From Thiodiazotropha sp040506975 (GTDB taxonomy: Bacteria; Pseudomonadota; Gammaproteobacteria; Chromatiales; Chromatiaceae), in assembly GCA_965211775.1 (NCBI GenBank), contig OZ242974.1, positions 3,596,001-3,660,000 of the forward strand: 64,000 bases of DNA, written 5' to 3'. Each line of letters starts with the position of its first letter. Position 1 is the first letter of the stretch. The notes beneath the pieces were generated by a model. That model ran no database searches. It was not told the DNA's origin and saw only the letters and a list, made by a program, of their open reading frames with translations. Positions 7,759 to 15,877 of the stretch are shown here, piece after piece. The position numbers were made by a program, and so were the translations under genes.

Positions 7759-8007
7759 TTTTGAATTGTTGTACTCCCCTCTCCCTGAGGGTGAGGGTAT
7801 ATGTTGATAGTGAATTGTATAGGTAAGCCGCGAATACTCGCGAATGATTGTTATGTCCGCAAATGAACGCGAATAAACGCAAATATATTTATTTGCTGTA
7901 CAGCAGAGTGTGACAGAGAATGGCGGGTAACCAGGTATATTTTTTAAACAGATTGCGCGCGCTGCACAGACTACAATTCAAAATTAAAAAAACCGGAGGT
8001 TTTTCAA
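7759..8007. other. Intergenic between mutS and dodecin with two repeats
   Basis: Contains a near-perfect 9-bp hairpin (7777-7785 with 7789-7797, loop TGA, one mismatch), of the CCCTCTCCC-type dispersed repeat, without a T-tract. It also holds a CCGCAAATGAACGC-type repeat (7856-7886) that recurs near 15602 and, inverted, near 15811. The dodecin promoter must lie in 7890-7990 but I see no clear sigma-70 match. Confidence 0.4.
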
Positions 8008-8217
8008 ATGAGCGATCACGTCTATAAGAAGATCCAGCTGGTGGGTTCATCCCAAACCAGCAGTGACGATGCCATCCGTAATGCCATTGCGCGCGCCGGA
8101 GAGACCATCGACAACATGAACTGGTTTGAGGTGGTGGAGACCCGCGGTCATATCGATAACGGCCAGGTGGCCCATTGGCAGGTCACCATCAATATCGGTT
8201 TTCGTCTCAATGATTGA
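8008..8217 (+). CDS. Dodecin, flavin-binding protein
   Basis: 69 residues, normal dodecin length. SDHVYKKIQLVGSS, MNWFEVVETRGHI and WQVTINIGFRLND match the beta-alpha-beta-beta fold; the Trp in NMNWFEV and the Gln in HWQV are at the flavin-stacking positions. Dodecins form hollow dodecamers that store or buffer riboflavin/FMN. Start fixed by CCGGAGG at 7992-7998. Monocistronic, followed by the pilZ remnant. Confidence 0.93.
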   Translation: MSDHVYKKIQLVGSSQTSSDDAIRNAIARAGETIDNMNWFEVVETRGHIDNGQVAHWQVTINIGFRLND

Positions 8218-8354
8218 GCCAATCTTCTGAGCACTCGGTAAAACCCTGATCGAAATTGGGATTATTCCCGATACAAAGCAAAAGAGTGTCCGCCTACATT
8301 AAAGTGACTGAATCATGACAGGGGCATGACAATGGACGCTCGCAGAAGCCCTAG

Positions 8355-9922
8355 CCCCAATATTTCACGCATTAAAAAGGCAAAATCCTGATACTTCGAT
8401 ATAATTCAGTTGCTTACACTGTAATCGAAAGGATTTTGCCTGTGACAAACTGTACCCAGACTGCCTTTGATTTTCCAGCCCTAAAACGCCGTAAGGTTCA
8501 AGCCGAGTTTTCCGGTGGCGATATCACCTCGGACGGCGGCGTGTTGCTGCTGCGTGAGATCGACAGGCGTCTGGGATTGCTCGAGGCGGTTGATGCGGTC
8601 ATCCCCGACCCGCGAGATCCCCGCTATATTGAACACAGCCAGTTGAGCCTGTTGCGCCAGCGAGTCTATGGGCTCTGCCTGGGTTATGAAGATCTGAACG
8701 ACCATCAGACACTACGCACCGACCCGGCCCTACAGAGCTCGATCGAACGCGAGGAGGTACTGGGCAGCCAGTCGACACTTTGTCGGCTGGAGAACCGGGT
8801 CGATCGCCGGGTTGCCGTTGATGTCCACAACCTACTGCTCGAGCAGTTCATTGCCTCATATGATGCACCACCCGATGAGCTGATCCTGGATTTCGACGCC
8901 ACGGATGATCCGGTGCATGGCCGCCAGGAAGGTCGCTTCTTTCACGGCTACTACGATCACTACTGCTTCCTGCCCCTGTATGTCTTTTGTGGCGATCAAC
9001 TGCTGGTGAGTTATCTGCGGCCCAGCCGGATCGATGCGCCCAAGCATGCCTGGGCGATTCTGGCGCTGTTGGTCAAACGCCTGCGCCGGGCTTGGCCTGA
9101 AGTGCGTATCATCTTTCGGGGCAATAGCGGCTTTTGCCGTCACCACATGCTCAGCTGGTGCGAGCGCAACGCTGTGGGCTATATCGTGGGCATCGCCAAG
9201 AATGACGCCTTGCTGCGGTGTATCCGTGAGCCCATGCAGTGGGTTGAGGAACTGGCGAAGCGAACCGGCATGAAGATGCGGGAATTCTTTCAGTTTCACT
9301 ATGCCGCCAGCACCTGGAAGACGCGTCGCAAGGTGATCGCCAAACTGGAGGTCACCGACAAGGGGCCAAATCCACGCTTCATCGTCACCAACCTGGCCGG
9401 CGACAAACAGCGCCTTTACGATGACCTCTACTGCGCCCGTGGTGACATGGAGAACCGAATCAAGGAGCAGCAACTGGGGCTGTTCGCCGATCGCACCAGC
9501 GCGCATTACTGGTGGGCCAATCAGTTTCGTCTACTGCTGTCCAGTCTGGCCTATGTGCTGATGGAGGCCATCCGGCGCCTCGCGCTGAAGGGCACGGAAC
9601 TGGCGCGTGCACAGATGACCACGATCCGGCTCAAACTGTTCAAGATCGGGGCGGTCATCATTCGCAACACGCGACGGATCCGCTTCCTGCTCTCCAGCAC
9701 CTATCCCTATCAGGCGCTGTTTTTCCAGGTGGCGGCACGACTCAAGCCGGGATAGCCCGGCAGAGTGCTGCCCCGGCACGTTGATCAACAATGGGGGTAA
9801 GGGGGAGTCTGCCCGGAGGGTGGAAAATCAGGGCTTGATAGAGGTTTGGTTCCCAGTGAGGGCAAACCATCCAAGCTTGGCCATATCACCGGCTAAATTT
9901 AAAAACGGATGAAACATGCGGG
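8355..9922 (+). mobile_element. IS1380-family element A, copy 1 (in pilZ)
   Basis: 1568 bp, bounded by imperfect inverted repeats (CCCCAATATTTCA at left; reverse of right end CCCGCATGTTTCA, 10 of 13 identical). Flanked by 4-bp target duplication CTAG (8351-8354 and 9923-9926). The same 1568-bp unit occurs at 35622-37189, 49769-51336 and 52905-54472. Confidence 0.95.
8442..9755 (+). CDS. IS1380-family DDE transposase, copy 1, Asp-to-Asn variant
   Basis: 437 residues from GTG 8442 (AAAGGA at 8428-8433); an in-frame TTG at 8436 is too close to the RBS. Family features: DFDATDD (first acidic motif, ~residue 150), the R-G-D-S-G-F strand, and GDMENRIKEQQLG (~330) with the Glu. In this copy the middle motif reads FRGNSGF because codon 9123-9125 is AAT where the other three copies have GAT. 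That Asp is invariant across the copies here and also in the divergent element, so it is likely a catalytic acid and this copy is probably inactive. Confidence 0.92.
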   Translation: MTNCTQTAFDFPALKRRKVQAEFSGGDITSDGGVLLLREIDRRLGLLEAVDAVIPDPRDPRYIEHSQLSLLRQRVYGLCLGYEDLNDHQTLRTDPALQSSIEREEVLGSQSTLCRLENRVDRRVAVDVHNLLLEQFIASYDAPPDELILDFDATDDPVHGRQEGRFFHGYYDHYCFLPLYVFCGDQLLVSYLRPSRIDAPKHAWAILALLVKRLRRAWPEVRIIFRGNSGFCRHHMLSWCERNAVGYIVGIAKNDALLRCIREPMQWVEELAKRTGMKMREFFQFHYAASTWKTRRKVIAKLEVTDKGPNPRFIVTNLAGDKQRLYDDLYCARGDMENRIKEQQLGLFADRTSAHYWWANQFRLLLSSLAYVLMEAIRRLALKGTELARAQMTTIRLKLFKIGAVIIRNTRRIRFLLSSTYPYQALFFQVAARLKPG

Positions 9923-10390
9923 CTAGAACAAAAACATCGCTCCAAGTGATGCTGGCATCCAAGGCCGGAGGTGTCGAGCAGGCAAGCATTGTCAGGGATC
10001 TCAGCGAAACGGGCTTCTATGCTGCATCCCTGGCCACAGCCAAGGTGAATGATGGTTACCGGGTCTCCATCAAGAGACCGGGGCAGCATGAAAGTCAGGA
10101 GTTGTCGGCAAAAGTCATCCGAGTCGACAACCCGGGTTGTGGACTCGCCTTCGATCAGCTGGCGCCTCACGAGAGTCAGTTCCTGACCGATTTGCTCCAT
10201 CCCAAATGGGATGGCAAGGATCTGCTGGAGGGTGTGATCATGCACGGCATACTTGAAGACACCGCCAGTTTCGCAGCCTGCATGCGACTGACAACACTAT
10301 TGGACAGCAACTACAAGCACGGCAACCGTGCGGTATAGATATCACCGGGAATGCGGCACATCAGGCTTGATATCTAAGGACCTGTTAACA

Positions 10391-11086
10391 CTAAGTAAGA
10401 AATTCCAGGGATAGATCGCCCAGGTCGATGCGGTCGCCGTCGTGCAGTTCCACGCCACCCGCTTTGATGGGTTCACCATTGATCATCGGCGGATTGTCGC
10501 CACCCACTTTAAGCAGAAAGAAACCCGAGTGACGCTGATTTATCAGCACCAGATCACCACCCGGGTTGCCCACACTGAAAAAGGCCCTATCGACCACTTT
10601 CACCTCGCCCTTATTTTCACCGTCAAGGAAACGCACCCTGGGCAGATCCTCTACCGGCGTCTCAGTATCCGGTTGTGTACTCAAATCCGCATCGACCGGT
10701 TGAATTTCTGCAACCTCGGGTGATGATGGCGGAATAGGTTTGGGCTCACGAGGACGCAATACCACTGTCCTGTCGGGATCATCCATATCTTGAGGTGGCG
10801 CCTGGGTGATAAAGCGAAGATGGTATTTGCCGACCTCGATCAGATCACCGTGTTTCAAGAAACGCTTTGTAACGGTGTTGCCGTTGACCCGAGTACCGTT
10901 GGTGCTCTGTTCATCCTCAATGGAATATCCACTGAAGACTTTTATCAGCGTGGCATGGTGGCGGCTGACTGAACGATCCTTAAGACAGACTTCGCAGCTC
11001 TCGTCACGTCCGATCAACATGCGTTTGCCGGCAAGTGGAAACTCTTGCGGTGACTCATCATCACCCATAACAACGAGTTTTTCCAT
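10391..11086 (-). CDS. FHA-domain protein with two FHA-like modules
   Basis: 231 residues. Residues ~20-95 are a classical FHA phosphothreonine-binding domain: LIGRDESCEV, SVSRHHATL and QSTNGTRVNG provide the GR, SRxH and NG signatures. After a Pro-rich linker (~100-145), a second, degenerate FHA-like module runs to the end (FFSVGNPGGDLVL, INGEPI, HDGDRIDLGDLSLEF). It lies 32 bases downstream of a PP2C phosphatase gene on the same strand, so the pair likely forms a Ser/Thr phosphorylation-dependent switch; no kinase gene is in the window. Confidence 0.88.
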   Translation of the reverse strand: MEKLVVMGDDESPQEFPLAGKRMLIGRDESCEVCLKDRSVSRHHATLIKVFSGYSIEDEQSTNGTRVNGNTVTKRFLKHGDLIEVGKYHLRFITQAPPQDMDDPDRTVVLRPREPKPIPPSSPEVAEIQPVDADLSTQPDTETPVEDLPRVRFLDGENKGEVKVVDRAFFSVGNPGGDLVLINQRHSGFFLLKVGGDNPPMINGEPIKAGGVELHDGDRIDLGDLSLEFLT

Positions 11087-11118
11087 ATAGCTCTCTACCC
11101 AGGTACCTTAAATTTTAA

Positions 11119-11868
11119 TTAACCATCATTCGCCATGGCGCGAACCAGAATAACAGAGATGTTATCCACGCCCCCCATCCTGCAGGCAAATTCGACAAGC
11201 TCATCGGCCTGCCGCATAAGATCGAGATCCATATTTTCTAGGATACTTTGGATTTCATCATCCGTCACCATACCTGTGAGACCATCGGAGCAAAAGAGAT
11301 AGAGATCACCATTATCGATCTCCGTCTCGCTCAGGTCGATATCCACTATCTCTTCGGAGCCTACTGCCCGTGACAATACATTGGTCGGCACACCAGCCAT
11401 GAGTGCCTGCTCAAAACTGGCGAAATCCCCAAGATTGACCATCTCCTGGATGATTGTATGGTCCGTGGTCATCTGCTCGAACAGACCGTCCCGCAGGCGA
11501 TAGAGCCTGGAATCCCCTACATGGGCGTATAGCAGGCTATGCTCGGTGAATAGCCCGACCACCAGGGTCGTTCCCATGCCCTGATACTCCGGCACCTGCT
11601 GCGAGAGCTCTTGTATTGCATGATTCACATCCTGGATGGCATTCAGCAGACGCTCCCTCCCTGTTTCCGCGTGACCGGCTTCACTGGAACCGGCCAACTG
11701 ACTCGTCAGCATCTCGACCGACAGGCTGCTGGCGACCTCGCCGGCGTTGGCCCCTCCCATACCGTCAGCGAGTATCATGAACCCGGCATCAGGATCACCA
11801 CCGATGGCATCCTCATTATGCTCCCGTACCACCCCTTTGTCGGTACGCATTGCCACATCAAATTTCAA
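11119..11868 (-). CDS. PP2C-family Ser/Thr protein phosphatase
   Basis: 249 residues, typical of short bacterial PPM/PP2C (Stp1/PrpC type). Motifs: REHNEDA (~15-21), ADGMGGANAGE (~34-44), VGDSRLYRL (~117), CSDGLTGMV (~190) and VDNISVILV at the end, giving the metal-binding Asp residues. Cytosolic, no signal peptide. Transcribed ahead of the FHA gene with a short spacer, implying dephosphorylation of FHA ligands or a kinase partner elsewhere. Confidence 0.93.
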   Translation of the reverse strand: MKFDVAMRTDKGVVREHNEDAIGGDPDAGFMILADGMGGANAGEVASSLSVEMLTSQLAGSSEAGHAETGRERLLNAIQDVNHAIQELSQQVPEYQGMGTTLVVGLFTEHSLLYAHVGDSRLYRLRDGLFEQMTTDHTIIQEMVNLGDFASFEQALMAGVPTNVLSRAVGSEEIVDIDLSETEIDNGDLYLFCSDGLTGMVTDDEIQSILENMDLDLMRQADELVEFACRMGGVDNISVILVRAMANDG

Positions 11869-11961
11869 GCTGATTCCTGAAGTGTAACGGTACAGATCCT
11901 GAGATTAAATTACATTGCACAATGATTCCCGGAACGAACCGGGAAACGATAGCTCTCATTA

Positions 11962-12735
11962 TCACTTCTGAGACTGATTCTTCTCCAACTCCTGTAAAAT
12001 AGCACTCAGGCGTTGCGCGGGAATATAGCCGGGCAGCATATCTCCGCTTTTCAGGAATATGGCCGGTGTTCCGTTCACTCCCAGGCTCTTACCGAGAGCC
12101 CAGTGCTGTTCGACCGGATTGTCGCACACTTTTTTAGCCAGCTTCTCACCCGCCTTGGAACGGGTCATGGCGTCGTTACGATCGTCGGAACACATTACGG
12201 TTATCGCCTTGTCGAAGGATTCACTGCCAATGCCGGCCCTTGGAAACATCAGGTAGCGCACACTGATACCCAGGTCATTATAGTCTTTTATTTCACTATG
12301 CAGTTTCTGGCAATAGCCGCAATCGATATCGGTGAATATGGTGACCGTGTGCTTAGTCTTTTCCGGTGCGAAAACCACCATATTGGCTTCGCCCACCGCC
12401 TCTATCGCTTCAGCTTTGGCATGAGAAACCTTCGGCGTGGTCAAATCCTCCCGGGTTTCGATATCGTACATGTTGCCACTCAACAGATATCTGCCGTCCG
12501 CGGACACATAATAGAGTTGCGGACCCACCATGACCTCATACAGACCGCTGATCTTCGAGGGGGCGACACTGGTGATTTTACCCCGCTTGAGTATTTTGTT
12601 GACCCCTTCGCTTACCTTCTGGATCTCAGCGTTTTGCTTGGTAGGCTCTCCCACGACGGGTCCGACCGTGAACAGGGTGGCTATCGGCAGTAACATTAAA
12701 CCCCTGCGCAGGGCAGCTTGATATGTTCGTTTCAT
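11962..12735 (-). CDS. dsbC: Thiol:disulfide interchange protein DsbC
   Basis: 257 residues with a signal peptide (GLMLLPIATLFTVGPVVG, cleavage near residue 29). The N-terminal dimerisation region includes LYEVMVGPQLYYVSADGRY, then a thioredoxin fold with the active site DCGYC (~residue 138), Cys pair near C-terminus and the cis-Pro GTPAIF. It isomerises wrong disulfides in the periplasm. Located 6 bases downstream of yajQ and near xerD; xerD-dsbC proximity is also seen in E. coli. Confidence 0.94.
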   Translation of the reverse strand: MKRTYQAALRRGLMLLPIATLFTVGPVVGEPTKQNAEIQKVSEGVNKILKRGKITSVAPSKISGLYEVMVGPQLYYVSADGRYLLSGNMYDIETREDLTTPKVSHAKAEAIEAVGEANMVVFAPEKTKHTVTIFTDIDCGYCQKLHSEIKDYNDLGISVRYLMFPRAGIGSESFDKAITVMCSDDRNDAMTRSKAGEKLAKKVCDNPVEQHWALGKSLGVNGTPAIFLKSGDMLPGYIPAQRLSAILQELEKNQSQK

Positions 12736-12741
12736 AGATGA

Positions 12742-13224
12742 TTAGTCCCGAAAATTTTGAAATTGCAGGGGAAGACCGTAGTCGGCATCCCGTATGAGTG
12801 CGATAGCCTGCTGCAGATCGTCCCGTTTTTTCCCTGTCACGCGGATCTGCTCACCCTGGATCTGGGCCTGCACTTTCAGTTTGCCGGCCTTGATCTGTTT
12901 GACCATCTTTTTTGCCAAATCGCTCTCGATGCCCTGTCTGACAACCACACGCTGTCTCGCGTTATGCAGACTTGTCTCGGCATCTTTAATATCCATCGCA
13001 GCGATATCAACCTTACGTTTGACCAGTTTCTGGCGCAGAATATCCATCATCTGATTGAGTTGGAACTCCTGCTCCGCGCGTAATAGGATCTCGTTCTCAT
13101 TCTGCTCGAAAGCGGCATCGACGCCTTTGAAGTCGAATCGTGTCCCGATCTCCCGGCTGGCCTGATCGACTGCATTTCTGACCTCCTGAAGATCCACTTC
13201 AGAGACGATATCGAACGATGGCAT
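12742..13224 (-). CDS. yajQ: YajQ family nucleotide-binding protein
   Basis: 160 residues, the family's exact size. MPSFDIVSEVDLQEVRNAVD at the start, GTRFDFKG and HNARQRVVVRQGIESDLAK are hallmark segments. YajQ proteins consist of two RRM-like folds; some bind c-di-GMP and act as transcriptional co-regulators in Xanthomonas. Cytosolic. Short spacer to dsbC suggests co-transcription. Confidence 0.95.
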   Translation of the reverse strand: MPSFDIVSEVDLQEVRNAVDQASREIGTRFDFKGVDAAFEQNENEILLRAEQEFQLNQMMDILRQKLVKRKVDIAAMDIKDAETSLHNARQRVVVRQGIESDLAKKMVKQIKAGKLKVQAQIQGEQIRVTGKKRDDLQQAIALIRDADYGLPLQFQNFRD

Positions 13225-13312
13225 ATTGGCTCCTGCTCATATAAATCACTGGGATGGGACTCTACCATAACCTGGCCCTACTCTCATGCGCTGCTATCTG
13301 CAGCTTAACCAC

Positions 13313-14218
13313 TCAACCCCGGGGGTGGTGAGTGGCGTGCAGTTGTTTCAGCCGCTCCCGCGCCACATGGGTGTAGATCTGAGTGGTGGACAAGTCACTG
13401 TGCCCCAACAGCAGTTGTACCACGCGCAGATCAGCGCCGTGGTTCAACAGATGGGTGGCAAAGGCGTGCCGCAGGGTATGGGGCGAGATGGAATGAGTGA
13501 TACCCGCGCTTGCCGCATGCTTTTTTATCCGGTACCAGAAAGCCTGCCTGGTCATACCCTGGCCACGCCGGGTCGGAAACAGATGGGAACAGACCCTCTC
13601 GCCCAGGAGCTCGATCCGGGCACCGGAATAGAAGCGTTCAAGCCAGCCCTGGGCTTCATCACCCATCGGCACCAGCCGCTCCTTGCCGCCTTTCCCTAGG
13701 ATACGCATCACCCCCTGGGACAGATTCACCTGCTCCGGCCGCAGATCGACCAATTCCGAAACCCGCAATCCCGCAGCATAGAGCACTTCCAGCATGGTCC
13801 GGTCCCGCATCCCCTCCGCATCGTCAATATCAGGAGCCTTCAGCAGCGCCTCAACCTCTCCTTCGGAGAGTGATTTCGGTAACGGTCTGCCGAGCTTGGG
13901 GGAATCGATACGAACACTGGGATCGGCACTCAACAAGCCTTCCCGCAAACTGAATTGATAGAACTGCCGGACACAGGAGAGCAGGCGCGCAGTGGAGCGT
14001 GGCTGCCTGCCCTGTTTGACCAGGTGCGCCAAATAGGATTGCAGGTCGGCCCGTTCGGCCTGGAGTAATCCATAACCCCTGTTGTTGCGCAACCAATCAG
14101 CGAGTTTGGCCAGATCGGACTGGTAGGCCGAAAGTGTGTTGCGGCTCAGCCCTCGCTCCATCCATAGGGCATCGGAAAACGATTCGATGAGCGCAGCATC
14201 CTCACTGCTCCCTTTCAC
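13313..14218 (-). CDS. xerD: Tyrosine recombinase XerD
   Basis: 301 residues. N-terminal SAM-like core-binding domain (ALWMERGLSRNTLSAYQSDL) and C-terminal catalytic domain with LYAAGLRVSEL (first Arg), GKGGKERLVPMG (Lys hairpin), SPHTLRHAFATHLL (His-x-x-Arg), LGHSDLSTTQIYTHV (His and nucleophilic Tyr). It resolves chromosome dimers at dif together with XerC. The start overlaps the stop of ogt by 4 bases (ATGA), so the two are coupled. XerD rather than XerC is chosen from length, sequence feel and dsbC proximity. Confidence 0.93.
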   Translation of the reverse strand: MKGSSEDAALIESFSDALWMERGLSRNTLSAYQSDLAKLADWLRNNRGYGLLQAERADLQSYLAHLVKQGRQPRSTARLLSCVRQFYQFSLREGLLSADPSVRIDSPKLGRPLPKSLSEGEVEALLKAPDIDDAEGMRDRTMLEVLYAAGLRVSELVDLRPEQVNLSQGVMRILGKGGKERLVPMGDEAQGWLERFYSGARIELLGERVCSHLFPTRRGQGMTRQAFWYRIKKHAASAGITHSISPHTLRHAFATHLLNHGADLRVVQLLLGHSDLSTTQIYTHVARERLKQLHATHHPRG

Positions 14219-14694
14219 AGGGCGCCCTCACGTTTCAACAGCCAGCGCTTGATTTCCAGCTTCTCGCCACCCCGCTCGCCGGCAAACCCTCCCAGGCCCG
14301 CCTTACCGACAACCCGGTGGCAAGGCACAATCAACGGACAGGGATTGTCACGACAGGCATTGCCCACGGCCCTGGCGCCACTGCCGATCCGTCGCGCCAG
14401 CTCTCCATAGGTCAGGGTTGAACCGGAGGGTATCTCCCGCAGCGCCTGCCAGACACGACACTGAAATGGCGTTCCTTCGAGTATGAGTCCCAGATCGAAC
14501 CCTCTCTTTGGGTCGTCCAGATAGGCCTGAATGGCATCGATCACGGCATTCAGTCCGGATACATTGCTATGGTATTCGCGTTGCGGTCGAGGCAGATATT
14601 CGAGCGCTTTCAGCCGACCCTTTGAGAGGATGATGCCAACCGGTGCAAACGGGAAATTCGCCACTGCCTGATAGGGTTGCGCCGTTCCGCTCAT
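14215..14694 (-). CDS. ogt: Methylated-DNA--[protein]-cysteine S-methyltransferase
   Basis: 159 residues from ATG 14694, which has GGAG 8 bases upstream; longer in-frame starts to 14796 lack an RBS. The active site NPCPLIVPCHRVVG contains the acceptor PCHR Cys, preceded by the Tyr-containing TYGELARRIG and GARAVGNACRDN helix (Arg finger). It removes methyl groups from O6-methylguanine in a suicide reaction. Overlaps xerD by 4 bases. Confidence 0.92.
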   Translation of the reverse strand: MSGTAQPYQAVANFPFAPVGIILSKGRLKALEYLPRPQREYHSNVSGLNAVIDAIQAYLDDPKRGFDLGLILEGTPFQCRVWQALREIPSGSTLTYGELARRIGSGARAVGNACRDNPCPLIVPCHRVVGKAGLGGFAGERGGEKLEIKRWLLKREGAL

Positions 14695-15138
14695 GATGTT
14701 TGCTCCACACATACGATAGACTGAATATTCAATAACCATAACTGCTGTGACGATGTCACGAGGCGTACGCTCAACTCCACCCTTGATTATGTCCACAGAA
14801 CCTGTGGATAACTTTGTGAGTAAACTGAAGGAACCGAGCTGCAGCCCTTGATCCTGTTACCCTCTTTTTAAATTGTGTAATTTCTGTACAATTCATTAAT
14901 AGCTTTATATTTCAATTGATTACTGCTGATTTCGAACGTGTCGTCACAGGAGTTCCCCTTAACCTATCAATCTCCTATTCAGAGTGATCCGGATTGTGCA
15001 TAAAAGCCATTGACAGTTGCCTGTATAGATGATCTTAAGAAAGCCTGTCACCCGAATATGCCAGCTACCTGAACTTTGCAGAATCGCAGCACCTGAACAC
15101 CACGCTACTTGCTTCACTTATAGTGATATTATCCCATA
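14695..15138. other. Divergent intergenic region between ogt and the YcgN-like gene
   Basis: AT-rich, no ORF I trust. It contains a 6-bp hairpin CCACAG/CTGTGG (14793-14807) overlapping a perfect DnaA-box match (TGTGGATAA, 14803-14811). Promoters for both divergent genes must lie here; none is clear enough to mark. Confidence 0.4.
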
Positions 15139-15579
15139 ATGATCCTTACCGAATCCCCATTCTGGATTACCACGCCACTTGAAGCGATGTCCCGCGAAAT
15201 GTGGGAGTCTCTCTGCGATGGCTGCGGAAAGTGCTGCCTGCAGAAACTGGAGGATGAGGTGACAAGGGAGATTTTCAATACCAATATCGTATGTGATCTG
15301 CTCGATCTCGAGAACTGCCGCTGCACTCACTATGCCGAACGTTCGAAATTGGTGCCCAATTGCGTCACCCTGACACCGAAAGACCTGAACGACCCCTACT
15401 GGTTACCCCAGACGTGTGCCTACCGTCTGTTGGCGGAGGGAAAACAGCTTCCCGACTGGCATCCATTGATAACCGGAGATCCCGAGAGCGTGGAACATGC
15501 AGGCCACTCCATCCGCGGCAAAGTCATCAGGGAATCGGCAGCGGACGACTGGGAGCATCACCTGGTTGATTGGATTTAG
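15139..15579 (+). CDS. YcgN-like cysteine-cluster protein (UPF0260)
   Basis: 146 residues, matching the UPF0260/YcgN family. The Cys cluster LCDGCGKCCLQKLED (~28-42) with later Cys residues in NCRCTHYAERSKLVPNCV and QTCAYRLL suggests zinc or iron-sulfur binding. Family function is not established. Single gene. Confidence 0.92.
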   Translation: MILTESPFWITTPLEAMSREMWESLCDGCGKCCLQKLEDEVTREIFNTNIVCDLLDLENCRCTHYAERSKLVPNCVTLTPKDLNDPYWLPQTCAYRLLAEGKQLPDWHPLITGDPESVEHAGHSIRGKVIRESAADDWEHHLVDWI

Positions 15580-15877
15580 ATGCCATATTTCAGATATTTG
15601 AGTCCGCAAATGAACGCTAATAAACGCAAATTTATTAATTAACGTTTGATTTTAAAGGATTTTTATCAGCCTGATCACATCCGGTCAAAGATCCTCCATA
15701 GCAATTTAGCTCGGATTGGAACAGCAATAGCAATGACGTGGAAATCGCATTTATCAAACTATCCAGATCTATCTTGTTGTCATTTGCGTTCATTTGCGTT
15801 CATTTGCGGATAATTTGATTTTTTATAGATAGACTGGCTCCCACTTGATAACGTGTGGCTTGTACAAGGCTCGATTT
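15580..15877. repeat. Intergenic with inverted pair of CCGCAAATGAACGC repeats
   Basis: The repeat at 15602-15634 and its inverse at 15779-15811 flank ~145 bp; a third copy is at 7856-7886. The copies share CCGCAAATGAACGC followed by an AATAAACGCAAA-like extension. Dispersed intergenic repeat, function unknown. Confidence 0.5.

Larger units (their letters stand above)
8332..10338 (+). pseudogene. PilZ-domain protein gene interrupted by an IS1380-family element
   Basis: Native start is ATG 8332 with AGGGG at 8320-8324. Codons for MDARRSP are followed by CTAG and the element (8355-9922). After it and the second CTAG (9923-9926) the frame resumes with TKTSLQVM and runs to 10338. Removing 1572 bases gives an exact 145-codon frame (144 residues). 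The product is a PilZ domain. RRSPR supplies the RxxxR c-di-GMP motif, split by the insertion, and DLSETG (~residues 33-38) is the DxSxxG motif. A new in-frame ATG at 9916, supplied by the element end, could yield a 140-residue protein lacking the full RxxxR, so c-di-GMP binding is probably lost. Confidence 0.85.

Noticed and set aside
14793..14811. DnaA box near ogt as part of a replication origin
   Set aside because: Only one box is present, with no AT-rich unwinding region, dnaA, dnaN or further boxes nearby.
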